A DNA stretch of 64,000 nt, from contig NC_060253.1 of assembly GCF_921293095.1 (NCBI RefSeq), positions 95,249,073 through 95,313,072 on the forward strand. Reading direction: 5' to 3'. The DNA comes from Ischnura elegans (taxonomy: Eukaryota; Arthropoda; Insecta; Odonata; Coenagrionidae). Position 1 is the stretch's first letter. Each line of letters opens with the position of its first letter. Below are positions 34,601-46,985 of the stretch, in pieces. Both the position numbers and the translations under genes were made by a program. Below the pieces are notes generated by a model that saw only the letters and a program-made list of their open reading frames with translations, ran no database searches and had not been told where the DNA came from.

Positions 34601-37600
34601 AAATTTAGGTGTGCACAAAGTAAAGGAGAAATTAATACCATGAAGATATAGGAGTCCAGAAGTAATTAGAGATTTTGGCATTTTTGCACTTCAAGCTCAA
34701 AAATTTTGTCATCGTTGGTCCTGGAGGAATGTCACTTATTGCATAGTGATGCACTAATCAATGCCGATTATATTTTAGAAGCATCCTTATTTGTTGGATC
34801 CTTCACTATAAAACATTGTAAAATAAATGGGTACTATACATTTATTGTCAAAGCCATTGAATCATGCTCTGAAAAGTGTGTTCATTCAGTATAGTTTTAC
34901 CCTTATTCCCACAGGATGCAGATCAAATTCGGTGTATGGCTTTCCATCCAACTGGTGATTATTTAGTTGTCGGCACCAACCACCCTGTCATGCGAGTGTA
35001 TGATGTTAACACAGCACAATGTTATGTGTGTAGTATTCCTAGTCACCAGCATGTCGCCGGACTTACATCCATAAAGTAAGCACTTATTAAGGTATTTCAT
35101 TAGATAATGATCCATACTTTTACTAAGTCTCTCTTATTAAAATGATGTTTCGATTTTTTTGTTACAACTTAAAAATGGTAACTGGTTTTGATTACTGTGT
35201 CATAATCTGTTTATCAGCACATTTCGTGGGCCAGTCAATAAATATTCAGTTTCTCATTCTTTTGTTGGCAATAATGCTGTTTACATTTGTAGTATATTTC
35301 ACTTATCTTAATTGGTATGTGAAGAATTATGTCGTTGTTTAACCATTAATGCTTATGCCTATTTTCTGCTAGGTATTCTCCAGATGCGAAAGTGTATGCT
35401 TCAGCTGGTCGTGATGGGAGTGTAAAAGTATGGGATGGTGTATCAAATCGGTGTGTCAATACTTTTTTAAAGGCTCATGATGGTGCTGAAGTTTGCTCAA
35501 TTACATTTTCAAGGAATGGGAAGGTAATTTGGAATACTGCTGCTACCTGTTTTAAATCTTGATCAAATTTATTTATTTAGAATTAGTCAAGGTATGATTT
35601 AATTTATATCCTCTATGATTAAACTTTGAAATTTCTGTGTGTGGTTAGACAGGATGCATTGTGCATCTGATAGTGCATTGTGCTCTATTTTGCTCTTTTA
35701 TATATGTACACTGTGTTTCTATTATAAACTCTTTCCTCTTGTTAGGCACCTCTTTGCCTAAAATATTGACCTTGATATTTATTCTGCTGTGGCTGTTTTC
35801 CTATGAAAAAATGTTCAAATAATTGTATTAATCCATCTGCTGTGGTATATGTCCGTCTACCTTTATATATGTAATCACATATCCATGTTGGCATATTTAT
35901 TTATTTATCAAGTTGTCCACGTACAGCATATTTGCCAGTTTACATAGCACAGTATAACAGGTATAAAGAGTACTAGCACAATTAAACATAATAAATTTAA
36001 ATAAATAACAATGCATTGAATGTAATTATATTGACCTTAAGGGTTTCTAGTAAGATAAGAAAGAGCGTGGTTTGTAAAAGTGTGGTTAGGAAAAGAGAAC
36101 GGGTCACTGTGGTCTGAAGAGAATTTATGAGGGAAGAGAGGCGAAAGAGGAGGGATCGTATGGTCAGTGACAATCTGGGAATGGGCATGTGGAGGAGAGA
36201 AAGTGTGCGTGTGGGTCTTCATGGAACTTTAAAGGTTAAATTGGAGATGAGATTGGGACAGTCTACGGCTGAGTTTAGAACGCATTAGTTTTAAATCTGA
36301 ATTGAGAATTAAATTTGGAATTTTAGGTATATACCTATAGCTATATAGAGAGTTTAGGCAAAACAGTATCAGCTGGCATATCAGAAAGATGAGGAACAAT
36401 GCACTTAACTATTTCAGTGAACAAATTGATCACACTCTTTAGGGCCAAAATATTGGATGGGGCTGAAATGGTCCAAATGGGGGAGCAATACATTATAAGG
36501 GGAATGACAATAGTTGAAAAACATATGCGTAGTGCAAGCAGGTCTGTAATTTCTTAGAAGTGGTAGGAGGGACATAGCTTTGTTTTTACTTTTTTTAATA
36601 TGCTCACAGTAATTCAATTTTTGATCCATTAAAACACCTAAGTCTTTGATGGTGAAGACTCAACTGAGAAAAAGGGAGTTTAAACTGTACCTGAAATCAT
36701 AAGGGGACTTTTTTTTTTAGCAAGAAGGAAATTATGTTGCATTTATTAGTGTTTGGGTGGAGTTTCCAGGTGTTGCACCACTCTGATACCTTGTTCAATG
36801 CAGCCTGTAGGTCATAGACATTGTTAATTTGCTTAAAAATTTTGCTGTCATCAGCGTAAAAAAGGGTGTGAGCTTGAGAGGGATGGACAAGGAAGGCCAG
36901 ATCATCAATAAAAAGATTAAATAGATATGGCCTGAGAACACTTCCCTTTGGTACACCAGATGTTGTGGGTGACCAATGGGATGAGCAGCCAGGAAGTATT
37001 ACCCGCTATAATCTATTGCTGAGGAAAGAGTCTACTAGGTTTAGAAAATTGCCATGCAATTTAAAGCGATGAGAGAGTTTATGAAGGAGAAGAGTGTGGC
37101 ATAGAGAGTCGAAGCCTTTTGAGAAATCTAAGAATATTGCATCAAGTTAAGCTTTATTGGAGATGGAAACAACTGCATGGTGCTGAAAAAGAGCTAAGTT
37201 GGTGAGGCAGGAGCGTCCTGGAAGGAAGCCATGCTGATTATTTGATAAAAAAGGAGTAGTGCAGCCTGTTGAGAATGATCCTTTCACAAACTGAAGATAG
37301 TATCGGAAGTAATGATATTGGGCAGTTTGAGCGTTCATCTTTAGGACCATTTTTATGTATGGGAATGATATTGGCAATTTTCCATTGGGAAGGGAAGGTG
37401 CCTAAGGAAAAGCAACGGTTCAGGAGGAGGCTCAATAGAAGAGAGAGGGAGGAGGCACAGTGTCTAATGAGTTTGGGGCTCATACCATCGGGACCAGGCC
37501 ACAATGGAGAGGGATTTTGCAGAGATATTCAAATACTTCTCTAGGATATGTGATAAAGTTAGATGGACAATGGTCACGAATTGGCACGGGGAAGTGTTCA

Positions 37601-40600
37601 ATGGTATTAGAGAGATTAGATGAATGGGCTTAGCAATCTGTAAAGAATTTATTAATAAGTTTGGTCTATCTGGGCTCCCAGCCTTAATATTGCTATAAGT
37701 CACTTTAATGGGGATGCGTGGAGAGGGTATCCATGAGGGTGTGCAATTATGTTGTATAGTGGAATAATTGACCTATCCCTGATCTTACAGTGTGAATATT
37801 TTCTTCTGTCAATAGGAAGTAGCTGAATGGGGGAGAGAATATTATTTAACTTGAAATAACATTACTGGCTAGTTTTTTTCCACACCTCAAAGCAGAAAAG
37901 CATCATAACATTTTTTCTTAATACTGATGAGGGCTGCAGAAAAATATTGGAGTATTAGGTTAAAGGCATCATTTATTATCAGTGCTTGCAGGAAGTTCTT
38001 TTGTCTTTGTATCAAGCATAGCAGAATATTACTTCTAAAAATGCTGAGTGGTTTTCGTGGGGTTAAATATTGTGCCTTCCTTGAAATTAGTTTTTTATGA
38101 ACACCTTCCACCTATGAGTGGAAAATGTATGCCCTGTTTCTTAATATAATCCATGTCTACCATAGCTGTACTGATGATAAACTTTTTTTTTCTGTTCAGT
38201 ATTTACTTTCTTCAGGGAAGGACTCATTAGTAAAGTTATGGGAGCTTTCTACCAGCAGGTGTCTTATTGCATACACTGGTGCTGGAACCACTGGTAAGGA
38301 AATCACAAACGAATGCAGTTGACTTCTTTATCACTGATCATTTTGATTAATTTAAGTTGACTTATGCTTGACTGCATATTTTAATCCTTATTTACTGAGG
38401 AAATTGTTATTAATTAAAAAAATAATCATTATTTTATATAGTGTAACAATGTTTTTGTTGACTTAAATTCATTTGCATTAAAGATGCTATGTTTTTTGCC
38501 TAGGTAAACAAGAGCATAAAGCTCAGGCTGCCTTTAATCATACAGAGGACTATGTGATGTTCCCTGATGAAGCAACCACTAGTCTTTGTTGCTGGAATTC
38601 AAGAAATGCATCTAGAAAACAACTACTCTCATTAGGTGTGTAATTTACATTAGTAAATTTTGATTCCATGATTACCTCAGTATGCTTATCCTCTCTTAGT
38701 ATTTTTAGTGATATGTTTTATATAAGATTATATGAATTTTAGTCTACATATGCTCAGATAACCAGAGCTTCTCTAGTGGAAAATTATCACTGAAGATGAG
38801 TGCATAATTCTTTGCTGGTAACCAGTTATTTATTGCTCTGAATTAATTACTTGCAATCGGTTATGACGTTTAGAGTGTCACTTATTTTCTGACTTCTTCC
38901 AAAAACTTCTGAGCTCTTCCCCCCAATTTTGCTCAAATGCCTGTAAAACATTTGTTTGAAAAAGTTTAATGAGATCGAAGCATTCCCACTTGTATTGAAT
39001 CAAATGCAAAGTTGTAGTTGCATAACATAGTTTCTATTAAATACTATAACATGCCTCTTCTACACATTTTGACAAAAGCAAGAAAAGCACATTTCTAGTT
39101 GTGACTTAAGTACGTACTTGGAATGGCATCTCAGTCAATCAAAACTCAGGGAAAGAAATTTAATACAGCCCAAATACTGCAAATGGCATTGATAGTGAGA
39201 ATTGAGAGGAAGCATATCAGTAAGTTAAGCAACTCAAGTAAAGATATAATGAAAACAATGGGGTATGGTCCTGGAGTACTACTCCAAATTTAATGGGCAG
39301 CGCTTCAATTAAAAAATAATATCCTCCCTTATCCTTAAGTTTCTGCCAAATACACAACTTAAGAAAATTATTTCAGCATAACGGTGACAGAATATTCTCT
39401 GTTAATTGCGGTCAAGTTTAATGAACTTTGCGTTTGATGAATTTGCAGTAAGTAAAATTGTGCCACCCTTGAAATAGGGTTTTCTTGATTACTGTGGTAA
39501 TTTCAAAACAGTACTGAAGTATATGTGTATCACCATAGAGTAAGTATATTCTAGAGGGCTCACGGCATAGGAGGAAATCGTATCGACTGTTTTAATTCTC
39601 AAACAGCCGATAGATGGCCCCTGAAGTGGCGAGCTAGGGCCGAGAGAGTCAGGTTTCAAGGTTCCCAGCTTCTCCCCTTTCCTTCCCGCCCTCCCCTCTG
39701 CCTTGACTCTCCCGCAGTCTCCCTAGCATCGAAGGAAGGGAAGACGATGTTTACATCGAGCTGAGAGAATTGGCTCCTATAGGGGATTTTTTTCTCGCCT
39801 GGTGAGCTGCGTCTTCCACGATCCTTCCCTCTGCTTGGCTTTCCTCATTCCAACTGAAAACAGTTTTACAACATGCAGCTGTAAGTAAGTGTTTAAACTG
39901 TCTCATGCACTTCAAAGATTGCTGTCCGAAAGTCAAGCAGGAGAGAGAGGGATTTTTCAGGGGGGTCCCGGGCCCTATAAATATATATATTCGCAAAACT
40001 AAACGAATAGGCTATCAGTTAGATAGGGTTGTGGAAGTATTCACTCCACCACCACAGATTTTGATGAAATTGTGAGAGGAGATATGCTCGAATATCGAAT
40101 GATACTACCACTACTACTAGCCACTTTGTGAAACTTTCTGCACTCCAGTTAATACGGCAAGGAAATATTACCCGTGAATTAGTTCCACGGTGAAAAATTG
40201 GTGCAAAAGCGGAGAAACATTTATGATAATAGGAATTGTTGGTTTGGAGATTCTTATTTCAGGAATAAAGGACATATAAAACGTAAAAGTTATCGAACAA
40301 CAACATGCGAATAAATATACAAAAGATTTCACATTTATTTAAATACAAGCTGGTAGCAATTTTTCACAACATTTTAATGCGTACGATGCGTTTCGGCTCA
40401 CAGACCCATCATCTGGTACAATTTATTTATTTCATCCAAGTTTATTTCTGTGTCCATAATATATATTTTTATTAATTAAAATGCTCATTTGCAAACTTTG
40501 TTGTATTCCACACAGTATGCATTAAAAATCCAACCGGTTTCCTTCTTTTCAGGTCTTTAGCGTTATCGTAAACCTCTAGTTAAAGACCTGAAAATATCGA

Positions 40601-43600
40601 AACCGGTTGAGTTTTTTCATTAGTACTGTAATGAATACTAAATGGTTTAGTTTTTAATTTATAATGTCACCATACCGCAAAGTGAAATCACAAAACATTA
40701 TTTCAAATATATTTATACGTTCGTGATCATCTATTTCATCGCCTGGTGTGGTCTTAAAAGTAAAAATGAGCAAAAATTGGTCACGATAGGCGATGGAAAC
40801 TCTCAACTAGGAAATACGTAATAATGAGTTGATCTTTAATAAGAAGGAAGCGATCTTTAGAATCGCAATACAAGGAGGGATGTTTTGGAAATAATAAAAG
40901 ATTTACTTAAGGTATCGAGACCGAATTGTACAGGTTATCTTTGTGTCTGGTATGCAATCCGAGCGAGCGAGCAGCTGGAGAAATGACAAATATGAAATGA
41001 CGATTTTTCCTGTGAAACACTACAGCTGCCCGTTTCTATCACTATTATTATAGGATAAGGACCTAATTTTAGCAACTGCTAGATTAGGAGAGAAAAAATG
41101 TGATTTAAATGCACGTTTACAGCACTATTCATAACATCTTCTCAACCACAATGTCCATCATTTATCAATAATATTTTCACCGCGGGAATAAACTGCCTCA
41201 CGTTTGTATCCTGCCGTTTTATTCTACCCTCAGCCTTGCTGATAAGGGACATGAAAATATCCTCACTTATCGTCAATTATTATCGATAATATACGGGAAC
41301 ATCGGCGACCAACTCCTTCTCCATCATGTTTAGCATGCTTATTCCAACGCTTTCATACCCCCTTTTCAGCCAAGGCCAAGTTCAGCATTCCTTCTGTTTT
41401 CTTTTTTTCGCCTCTTTAATGTTCAAGAGGCCTGTTCAGACAATTTCGCCTGCTAAAAAAGACAGAATCCTACACTTCCATAAGCTTCCAAATTTTTGAA
41501 ATTTGCTTCCAAAAATGCTACTGCTGATGCATACCTCTTTTTGTTCGTTTGCAGCTGCGCGCTCAAGAATTCATAACCAAATACTTTTAAGCTTTAGTTA
41601 CCAACTGTGGTGAAGAGGCTATGACCGTTAGCGAAAGGCAAGCAGTGCACTGTTTTTCAGTGTAGAGAGCCAATCTCGCATTCCTATTTTATTGTAATAT
41701 TCCGGCTCTTGGTGTTGTCAATAACATTTACACCTCACCAAAAAGAGGTATTTCCGAACTGAAGTTCTGAAGCATACTACGCGAAATGTATTTCATTTGA
41801 TACATTGATCGTTCAACGAAGCGATGAACATCAATAAGATTTATATTGTCTCTTGAAGCGAAAAAACCTTCCCTCGCGGAAAATCTCTTCCTCGTCAAAA
41901 CAACAGCTCATCTCGCCAACCTATCTGATGGCAATGCGATCTCCTTGCGAGGCGGGAGCTTTCAACGTAGACCCAGGCCAGTAAGGAAAGCCTGACGAGG
42001 TGCGTTCATTAAAAATTCATAACTCCCCTTGTAATCGAGATAAAGTTACAATTCTTTCACCAAAAATAAATTTATAGTTTTGTCCAAATTTCATACGCAG
42101 CATATATGGACCTATATCGTAAGATACGAAAGTTAGCAGGCGATTGATTTTTACCCTGCAAAATTCCAGATTTTTCGTCCGAAAGATATATAAACACATA
42201 TAACAACGTTGAAACTGAGTTATGAACAAATTAAAGTTTACCAGTACGGAAAAATCTGCAATAAACATTTCCTGCAAGTTTCAACTTTATACTAAGAACA
42301 GTCTGCCGGAAAATGGATTAGGAATATAAACTCGGAAAAGTCAAGTAACTAGCCGAAATTCTAGAAAATATTTTTTATAACATTTGTTATAAACAAAATC
42401 GAATAATTAATGTCTCCACTAAACGTAGCAACCCTTTCTGCTTCAGAATATATTTTTAGACTTGTGGAACGAGCAACTTAAAAAAATTGCCAAAATTGTT
42501 CATAGCCATCTGGTTAATTGTTCTAGAACTACACCAAAAACGTATACGATTTTTGTAAGTGTGGTGAGCTCTCTATATATACTTACTCTATGGTATCACT
42601 CATAGCTCATGAGAGACTTACCTGCAAATGGGTTAAGGCCAGTGATTTTTCATCACTAATAGTTCGAGAAGTAGGCAATAAATAAAAAAATGGAAAAATG
42701 TGTCTTTTAATTTTTCTATTTGTATCACAATTGGCTACAAAAAATAATGAAAAATTCCATTAATTGGTGCATTTTTCTTAAAGGGTTTTAGTAGAGTATT
42801 CTAACCATAACATTTGGAATTGCATTCTTGATCTAATGGTGGCTTTCCTAAAAGTGGTATTTCTTGCTAAATAGACCTTACTCGAATGGTGGCTGGTTGC
42901 CTGAGTTACTATGGGCCAAAAAGATTTCCTAACTAATGAAGTTGTGCATTGTATTCTCTTGGACTACATTTGACTTTGTCTATTTTTTAATGTGATTTTC
43001 AAAGATCTGAATTTGAACACCTTAATTTTACCTGCTTGGCGAGGTCTGGCACATGGCACAACAGCTTTTTGTGCAGTGCAACTTTGGAATGTGCAGTGAA
43101 GTTTTCTCGGGTTTTGCACTGGGTCAGGTCCAAGGATTCAGGAATCCAAGATTGGATTCCTGAATCCCTGAAGATGATGGGAGAGTTGTCCATCGAAATG
43201 TTGGAAGGAGAAATGAAGGACCTGGCCTGGTGTGAAACCCGAGAAAACTTCACTGCCATTGTTCGCCGGGAAAAAACCAAAAATTATGTAACTTTGGAAT
43301 GTATATGGGCTTCAAAGTAAGCTTACCATTTGCTGTGTAGTACTCAGATTAAAGTCAAGAAGGAGTTTCATGGTCTCAAGGAAACTTTGGGAATGCATAT
43401 ATAGTGAATTAATATGGATAGGGTTGAGCATTTGGAATAACCCAAAGTTTTGCTGCTGTTCATAAAGCTGGAAAATTAACATGGAACTGCAGTAAAGAAA
43501 ACCAAGTAATGAAAACCACTTCTAAAATTAATAAACCTTTTTATCTGCGTGGTGATTTTTGGATTTTGAACGTTAATAAGAATGAACTTCATAGTTAAAA

Positions 43601-45048
43601 GTCGTTAAAACTATAGTGGCTTCTTAAATGTTTAGTTTTGGTGGAACTTCTAGTTTTTTGTTATGTGACTTGGTAACTAACAATTGTTAGCGAGGAGAGT
43701 CGGTGGCCAGGAAACTACATATATCATTTGCTGTTGCGTCAAATCATCAGATACTCGTGGAAAGGAAGTTTATAATTCATGTAACATGCTGCCAACTTCA
43801 CTATTTTGTCTCATTGAAATCCATGTTTGGGGCAAAACTTTAAATTTTATGGGTCAAGGATTTGGGATAATTGTTAAATAAAGGTATTGATTAAGATTTA
43901 TGTTTTGAACAATGAAGGAATAGGTCGAGTAGGTATGGAAACTGATTTCATCAATATCTTGTATGATGTTGGGCACGAAAATGTAAGTTGGCATCAACTT
44001 TCATTATCAGCTGTGAAGCAAGTGATTTTTTTACTAAAAGCTCATTCCTGCTTAATTATGACCCCCAGAAGGTTTCCAATGAGTTAGTCATGCATCTGGA
44101 TAATGTGGTTACAATTTATTTAATCAGAGAATATAGTTTGGAGAATGCATGTTCTCATCTATCTTGCTTGATTGCCTAGTAAAAATTAAATTGTATATTA
44201 ATTTTATCCTTCACCTTGCTATCTTTGAATTCTGGAGTAAGAACTACCCTCTGGTTAATTACATCCCAGGTGCTAGGCAGATAGGCCTTGGAGTAACTTG
44301 TAGCACAGAGAAGTCAAATTTCATCTAAAAGCATATGCACCACTCAACTTTTTGGGAACTTTTTTGACCCATATTACTGTTTAGTGATTAAATTAAGAAA
44401 GAAGAACTTTGTACTTTCACTGTTTAGTGCCTAAAATTCAGAAAATGTAACAATTACACAGGTAAAACTCCCCTGATCCTGGGCTACCCATAGCAGATTT
44501 TTTAGCGATTATGTGATCAAAAATTTTGGTTTAGTTTTATCTAGATTGTCATATAAGTATTAATGTTTTAAGTGCTTGCCATGGGATATGCATCTACTTT
44601 TAGATAAGTATGTCTTTGCTGTAGGTCATTCGAACAGGCATTTCCTGAATTGGAAACAGCAAGAAAAACGGTGTACATGAAAACAACTTCACCACAAGGA
44701 AACACCATATCATACCCATTTAAAATGGAAAAATAGCCCAAGCATATCTAACCTCCTTGCTCAAACAATGTCGAGTTTTATTGACTGTGGGATTCAGAAT
44801 CTGGGGCCAAATGCTGTAATTAGGATTGGAAAAAATTCATGAAAATCATGTGAATGTTTAGAATATTCAGTACATATCTTATTTTTTAAATGATGTTCAT
44901 AATTCTTTATTAACCAGTTTCCTTTTAATTTTCAGGGCATAATGGTCCAGTCAGATATTTAGTTCATTCTCCTAATGCACCTGCATTCCTAACATGCTCG
45001 GATGATTTCCGTGCTAGATTTTGGTATCGAAGGACACCAACTCATTAA
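28693..45048 (+). CDS. CSTF1: Cleavage stimulation factor subunit 1, CstF-50 (9 exons, complete)
   Basis: Exons 28693-28766, 28903-29030, 29172-29377, 31157-31390, 34915-35075, 35373-35523, 38200-38293, 38504-38635 and 44936-45048 join in phase to 430 residues (human 431). The N-terminal homodimerisation region reads [20 protein letters not shown]40 repeats follow, with landmarks [20 protein letters not shown] (about 104-123), [96 protein letters not shown] and [14 protein letters not shown] near the C-terminus. CstF-50 is the nuclear CstF subunit that, with CstF-64 and CstF-77, binds the GU-rich element for pre-mRNA 3'-end cleavage (family knowledge). Introns 3, 4, 6 and 8 are swollen by transposons; the reading frame is intact. 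Confidence 0.97.
30315..30562 (+). mobile_element. tRNA-derived SINE in CSTF1 intron 3
   Basis: The head GCGTGGTAGGCTAGAGTGCT (A-box-like) and GGGTCCTGGGTTCAAATGCA (B-box-like) are spaced as in a tRNA gene, followed by an unrelated body and a GAGTGAGTGATT tail. It is not a functional tRNA, since no acceptor stem closes. Confidence 0.7.
31735..33100 (-). mobile_element. Mariner-family transposon, degraded, in CSTF1 intron 4
   Basis: Minus-strand frames give ordered mariner transposase pieces: [20 protein letters not shown] and FNEGQTNVH (the helix-turn-helix end), [34 protein letters not shown] (with the first catalytic Asp context DET), [44 protein letters not shown], and after the inserted [12 protein letters not shown] and [13 protein letters not shown]. 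Many frameshifts and stops. Terminal repeats are not clear. Confidence 0.85.
31845..32212. mobile_element. hAT-type MITE inserted in the mariner copy
   Basis: Ends CAAGGGCGCCGAC and, inverted, CAGTGGCGCTGAC, with 8-bp flanks GGTGTGTA (31837-31844) and GGTGTGTG (32213-32220). Removing the element joins mariner NHTP to YSPD across the duplicated target. G/C-rich subterminal runs; no coding. Confidence 0.88.
33105..34145 (-). mobile_element. 5'-truncated Jockey-like LINE 3' end in CSTF1 intron 4
   Basis: Minus-strand [16 protein letters not shown] (RT motif) leads, after a frame break, into a 233-residue open frame (33936-33235) reading [20 protein letters not shown], then [13 protein letters not shown] and [12 protein letters not shown], the usual C-terminal thumb region of insect jockey-type polyproteins. 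The 3' end carries a TTA-repeat tail (33107-33121). Only the last quarter of the element is present. Confidence 0.85.
35897..37830 (-). mobile_element. Jockey/CR1-group LINE, inverted copy in CSTF1 intron 6
   Basis: Minus-strand frames contain [77 protein letters not shown] and [10 protein letters not shown], in the same order and with the same wording as the element at 10125-12160. The 3' end has a TAAA-type tail (near 35897-35910) and a shared GTAAACTGGC motif. Broken by several stops and shifts. Confidence 0.85.
40340..40640. mobile_element. Penelope-type 3'-end remnants, one folded back
   Basis: A minus-strand segment has the GATGATGGGTCTGTGAGCC-GAAACGC motif (40381-40420). At about 40525-40605 CAACCGGTTTC and TTTTCAGGTCTTTA face TAAAGACCTGAAAATATCGA and AACCGGTTGAG, a head-to-head pair like those at 4948 and 13931. 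Family identity of this last pair is inferred from the motif and geometry only. Confidence 0.5.
40381..40420 (-). ncRNA. Hammerhead-ribozyme-like motif in a retroelement remnant
   Basis: On the minus strand GTAC is followed by CAGATGA (canonical core CTGATGA, one change), a GGGTC/GAGCC stem with one mismatch and a TGT loop, GAAAC, GC, then ATC (an NUH cleavage triplet) and a second GTAC able to pair with the first. Penelope-like elements are known to carry hammerhead motifs. Activity is doubtful given the core change. Confidence 0.4.
43093..43256. repeat. Two-level foldback hairpin in CSTF1 intron 8
   Basis: The outer arms GCAGTGAAGTTTTCTCGGG (43093-) and its inverse (to 43256) extend imperfectly for about 39 bp. 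The inner arms GGATTCAGGAATCCAA (43134-43149) and the exact inverse (43152-43167) are separated by only two bases. Confidence 0.85.
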
Positions 45049-45184
45049 AATAGGTTTTTAATTGTGTAAGGTGTGTATCTTGATTACGCATCAGTATGTG
45101 TATTGATGTATTTTTGTTTGAAGTTTTCTATGTCATGAACTGGAAAGTGATATTTCTCTATGTCTTTGTGGACTTAACTGTTGG

Positions 45185-45190
45185 AATAAA
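45185..45190 (+). terminator. Poly(A) signal of CSTF1
   Basis: AATAAA 137 nt after the CSTF1 stop codon; the following T-rich sequence fits a cleavage region. Confidence 0.65.
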
Positions 45191-45299
45191 TGAAATATCT
45201 GTACTTTCTTATTTTAATTGACATTTCTTGGTGTATAGGGAAACCAGACTCCTTGGCATCCCCATTATCTATGCATGCTCCAAGAGAACCATTGTACAG

Positions 45300-46580
45300 C
45301 CTTTTGTCGGAGGTTAAATCTTTGTTAATTAACTCCCACATCAAGGTCTAACATTTGATGGGGAACTAGTGTTTGAGTCGTATGTGCCTGGTATCGCTGT
45401 TGGTCTTGGAGGTAGCCATGAGGGGCGCTGATGCACTGATCTTCCGAGACAGGCAGTGATGCGTTGACCAGACACTTGATCAGGAGCTATCATTCAGCCA
45501 GGCAGGCATTAAGTGAGTCACCAGTCACCTGGGAGCCCCATCTCTTTGCCAGTCTTTGTAAATTAAACTTTATTTCAAAGAAAATAAACGTTTAAGTTAT
45601 TCCAAAGAAGTCTTTTCGGTAATGATATCCTGTGTGAGGTTCATGGAGCAGAATCGTCCGAACAATATTTGGTAGCAATGCTACGGTTCGAGTCTACGCA
45701 CGAGGGTGCAAGTCTCCAGCGTGCTCTTCATTTGGTTGCTGTCTTCTGGCATGAGAGAAGATTCGTCACTACTAACCGCAGCAAATTAATGAAGATGAAG
45801 TCTACGCATCAACCGGCGAAATTCTGAGTGGTGCTAGCGGCCCACATCACCAGGACGTCGAGTTCCAGTCGTTCATTTGACCGACGGCCTGGAGGAGTCG
45901 GGGTTGAGTTCCACTGTCCTCGACACGACGCACACCTGCTCGTGGATCGCCAAGGAGAGAATCAGCTGTTCTCTCAACACACCCGGAATTCCAGAAATCA
46001 AAGACTGATATGTATTAATAATTTCTTTCTTTCTTGTCATAGTCTCTCACTGGGTCAGAATGATTGTATTTTCTCTCTCCATTTATCGGAGTCTAGTCGT
46101 TTCACGATAACTTGGCTATTAATGGACAAATTTCTTTTCCTAATTGAATTCACTTACGTAAGTAGTAATTATTCTCACAGTGATGGCCAACGGGCAATCT
46201 TTGTTGCGAAAGCAGAAAGCAACTGCAAATCAAATCCTAAGTTTCAGAAAGAATACGAAGGGGAAGAAATTGCTAAAGATTCAGACGGAATTTTACTTCC
46301 AAAGTCAATTAGGATTACTCAAAAATTATTGGAAAGAGTTCTATACCTGGCAATATGAACTGATTGAATTTGAGGAATCATTAAACGAAGATGATTATTT
46401 TAAATTTGATTCATACAATGCAATCGAAGATGAATACTTGTGTGCGAAAGCCGTATTGATGGCCGATATGCATCAGTGCAAAGTAGTCGAGGGTTCTGGC
46501 TCACACTCGCATAACCAAGCATCTGAGGTTCAAGTTGAAAATTATGATTTAACACATTGTGGTCCGTTCACGTAAAAGTA
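45300..46580 (+). mobile_element. Fossil LTR-element fragment, probably BEL/Pao-like (5' part)
   Basis: A stretch reading TTGGTAGCAATGCTACGG (about 45668) resembles the leader that follows the 5' LTR in BEL/Pao elements. It is followed by a frame (46180-46575) with helical, charged sequence like the N-terminal part of a BEL/Pao gag. Only the 5' part is seen, with no pol region and no second LTR; the LTR start is not resolved. It is a broken relic; age cannot be judged. Confidence 0.35.
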
Positions 46581-46985
46581 CATGTTTCCTCATCCATTAG
46601 TAGTTGTCCGGTCACATATTTTTACGTGTTTTTGTATTATGATTTGTCACTCCCCTCTATGGAATTAATTTGGACTGTTTGACCAAATTATTTTCTTGCA
46701 AAAAATAAATTAACACATAAAATGAAATATACATTAAATACAATAATAATAAAAATGCATTAACCCTCATATGGATTATCTGCGCCTTAGCGGCGCTCGT
46801 GGTTTTAAAAGTGGTGTAAAAATTTTCCATTCCAATGGATCATTTTGAAATTTTCAGTAGTCAATTTTTTGCGCCTTTTTTGTCTACATATAAAATTTTG
46901 TTTGCATAGTGTTAATAGTTTACATTTTATTGGCCTCTAATGAAAAAAGTTACGTCGTTGGATTTACGGCGCCGCTGCGGCGCTC

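Larger units (their letters stand above)
39533..42593. mobile_element. 3.06-kb TIR element in CSTF1 intron 8
   Basis: CCATAGAGTAAGTATATTCT at the left and the inverse CCATAGAGTAAGTATATATA at the right are terminal inverted repeats extending about 32 bp to AGCTCAC. Flanks TATCA (39528-39532, 42594-42598) duplicate; if the outer C/G pair belongs to the target, the duplication is GTATCAC (7 bp). No transposase frame is recognised inside, so it looks non-autonomous. It contains later insertions (40340-40640). Confidence 0.75.

Noticed and set aside
43036-43320. 94- and 93-residue frames on both strands
   Set aside because: They mirror each other across the foldback hairpin, so they are palindrome artefacts.
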